Part shown: positions 6,765 through 7,768 of the stretch, piece by piece | Numbering within the stretch: the stretch's first letter is position 1 | Layout of the letters: every line of letters begins with the position of its first letter | Assembly: GCA_023416055.1 (NCBI GenBank) | Contig: JAEZIH010000167.1 | Span: 1 to 7,768 of the forward strand | Source: Pseudomonadota bacterium | GTDB lineage: Bacteria; Pseudomonadota; Alphaproteobacteria; Caulobacterales; Caulobacteraceae | Reading direction: 5' to 3' | Length of the DNA stretch: 7,768 nt | Made by a program: the position numbers and the translations under genes | The notes under the pieces: model-generated | What the model was told of the DNA's origin: nothing | The model's input: the letters and a program-made list of their open reading frames with translations, nothing else | Databases searched by the model: none

Positions 6765-7012
6765 CGGGCGGCGAAGGTCCAGGCGCCGCACGGCTCGCCC
6801 AGCGGCGTCCCGGATCCTCCGGGACCGGCGCGGAACAGCATCATGTCGACCCTCTGCCGGCGATGCAGCAGGGCGACCACGCCGGCGGCCTGCCCCTCGC
6901 ACAGCTTCACCGGCGGAGACGCGCCGGCGCCGCTCTCGGGGATCACCTCGCGCAGTTCGATCTGAGCGTCCTGCGGCGCGTTCAGCCGCGCGGCGAAGGT
7001 CTGGCCCGGCGC
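6761..7012 (-). pseudogene. In-frame C-terminal continuation of the interrupted membrane protein
   Basis: After the TAA at 7013-7015 the same frame stays open for 83 codons to a TGA at 6761-6763. The first in-frame candidate start is a GTG at 6944-6946, which would give a 61-residue product. The 22 codons between the TAA and that GTG still look coding (20 of 22 end in G or C, and the peptide reads sensibly: APGQTFAARLNAPQDAQIEL), which argues that this is the second half of the upstream gene and not a separate one. The segment has two cysteines (residues 38 and 75 after the stop) in KLCEGQ and GEPCGAW, as in an extracytoplasmic domain. Its stop overlaps the DUF2459 ATG (ATGA), so the frame has been preserved relative to the operon. 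I do not recognise the family with certainty. Confidence 0.6.
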
Positions 7013-7432
7013 TTAGGCGTCGCGCCCGGCGGCGATGCGCAGCGGACGGGTGCGCAGCACGTCTCCGTTCTCGAGCCGCAGCTCGGCCCCGATCACCGTC
7101 AGGGTCCCGGCGGCCGAGCGCGTCGTCTCGTCGACCGGGCCGTATTCGCCGCCCAGCACCGCCCCCGGAACCGGCGTCGCGGCCAGGGGAGCCGGGTCGG
7201 GGGCCACCGCCGTCCTGAGGCCGCTGAACCCGTCTGCGGCGCCGGAGGGCAATCGTCCGGCCCAGTCGGCGACACGGCGCGCCGTCGGGACGGCCTCGTC
7301 GCGCATCGTCTCCCAGATCGCCACCGTGTGCCGCTGTTCGATGGCCAGCAGGAACAGCACCAGGCAGATGAACGACAGGACGCCGGCGAGGCGCCTCATC
7401 GCGGTCTGGGAATGGGCCGTGGCGGCGGTCAT
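7013..7432 (-). CDS. Membrane-anchored hypothetical protein, probably truncated by an in-frame TAA
   Basis: A 139-residue product with a single strong hydrophobic segment (about 15-31, LAGVLSFICLVLFLLAI) after a short basic stretch (RR at 13-14), so it is an N-terminally anchored periplasmic protein. A small beta-rich stretch follows (about 90-135, GAVLGGEYGPVDE ... TLTVIGAELRLENGDVLRTR). It stops at TAA, yet the same frame continues with coding-like sequence for 83 more codons. The intact gene was therefore probably 6761-7432 and about 223 residues long, and this is its N-terminal half. Two starts are possible: ATG at 7432 with an AGGG-type ribosome site, or ATG at 7399, which begins MRRLAGVL at the signal anchor. 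It sits 38 bases after the preceding gene, in what looks like an operon. No function is recognised. Confidence 0.65.
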   Translation of the reverse strand: MTAATAHSQTAMRRLAGVLSFICLVLFLLAIEQRHTVAIWETMRDEAVPTARRVADWAGRLPSGAADGFSGLRTAVAPDPAPLAATPVPGAVLGGEYGPVDETTRSAAGTLTVIGAELRLENGDVLRTRPLRIAAGRDA

Positions 7433-7470
7433 GGCGCAACCCTAGCGAGGGTCGCGGAACAGGTGAACGC

Positions 7471-7767
7471 CTATCGCCCGATTGGGGCGCCGGAGTCGTC
7501 GGGACCGCTGGCGGGCGGCTGCGCCCACTCCCCACGCCAGGAATAGTTCAGCTGAACGCAGTGGCGGTAGGCGCCGTCCGACCAGCGGCCGACGGCGTGC
7601 AGGGTCAGCGGCCGCGCCAGCCGCACCCGGCCCGAAACCAGCCAGACTTCGCTCGCCCCCGGGCACAGCGCCCGCGACAGGCCGCGGCCGTCGCCCTCGG
7701 GGGTGATGTGATAGATGGTGGCCTCGGTCGCGCCCTCGGGCAGGACCCGGCGGACCTGGTCGGGGCC
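7471..7767 (-). CDS. Hypothetical protein, C-terminal part
   Basis: Partial gene: the window ends inside it. Ninety-eight residues are visible before a TAG stop, with no start codon in view. The frame is supported by strong G/C preference at third positions and a natural-looking composition (EGATEATIYHITPEG, SEVWLVSGRVRLARPLTLHA, CVQLNYSWRGEWAQ); competing frames read as Arg/Pro/Gly-rich shadow. Two cysteines (visible residues 35 and 70) and several tryptophans suggest an extracytoplasmic beta-rich domain, but no signal peptide can be seen because the N-terminus is missing. I do not recognise the family. It precedes the membrane-anchored gene by 38 bases on the same strand, so it is likely the first visible gene of that operon. 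Confidence 0.65.
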   Translation of the reverse strand, partial: GPDQVRRVLPEGATEATIYHITPEGDGRGLSRALCPGASEVWLVSGRVRLARPLTLHAVGRWSDGAYRHCVQLNYSWRGEWAQPPASGPDDSGAPIGR

Positions 7768-7768
7768 C

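Noticed and set aside
6765..7535. Upstream extension of the DUF2459 frame, making a 493-residue protein
   Set aside because: The extension is Arg/Pro/Gly-rich and lies over the frame of a clear signal-anchored protein and its continuation. The ATGA overlap and the hydrophobic N-terminus support a start at 6764.
7442..7666. 74-residue minus-strand frame at the right end
   Set aside because: It is a shadow of the partial gene at 7471-7767, whose frame has the better third-position G/C pattern and natural composition.

Overview
The window is high-GC DNA from an alphaproteobacterium, most likely of the order Caulobacterales and resembling Brevundimonas. This rests on the strong GC bias at third codon positions, the ActR/PrrA/RegA-type regulator tail, the rbfA-truB-rpsO-pnp order, and the look of the small envelope proteins. 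The genus is inferred from recognition, not from a search.

Layout. At the left end on the plus strand is the C-terminus of a RegA/ActR-type redox response regulator (3-188). A chromosomal fosA-like fosfomycin glutathione transferase gene (198-635) follows after only 9 bases. It converges, with a 13-base overlap, on a minus-strand CYTH/triphosphate-tunnel family gene (623-1180). A 158-base divergent gap leads to a small secreted protein (1339-1782, plus strand), which ends at a hairpin terminator that also faces the end of pnp.

The centre is the conserved RNA-metabolism cluster, all on the minus strand and read right to left: rbfA (5990-5538), truB (5538-4606), rpsO (4594-4325), then a 249-base hairpin-rich spacer and pnp (4075-1841). 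rbfA/truB overlap by one base (TGATG), and the truB stop codon lies inside the rpsO Shine-Dalgarno sequence, so the first three genes look translationally coupled. Their products act in 30S maturation, tRNA pseudouridylation, the small ribosomal subunit and RNA decay.

The right end, also minus strand, holds a tight group of envelope-type genes upstream of rbfA: a partial hypothetical protein (7767-7471), a membrane-anchored protein whose frame is cut by an in-frame TAA (7432-7013, continuing to 6761), and a DUF2459/TIGR02117-family protein (6764-6054) joined to it by an ATGA overlap.

I see no mobile element, CRISPR array, tRNA/rRNA gene or clearly new system. The most notable items are the in-frame stop with a coding-like continuation, the chromosomal fosA next to a redox regulator, the structured rpsO-pnp spacer, and the CYTH protein with a variant signature.
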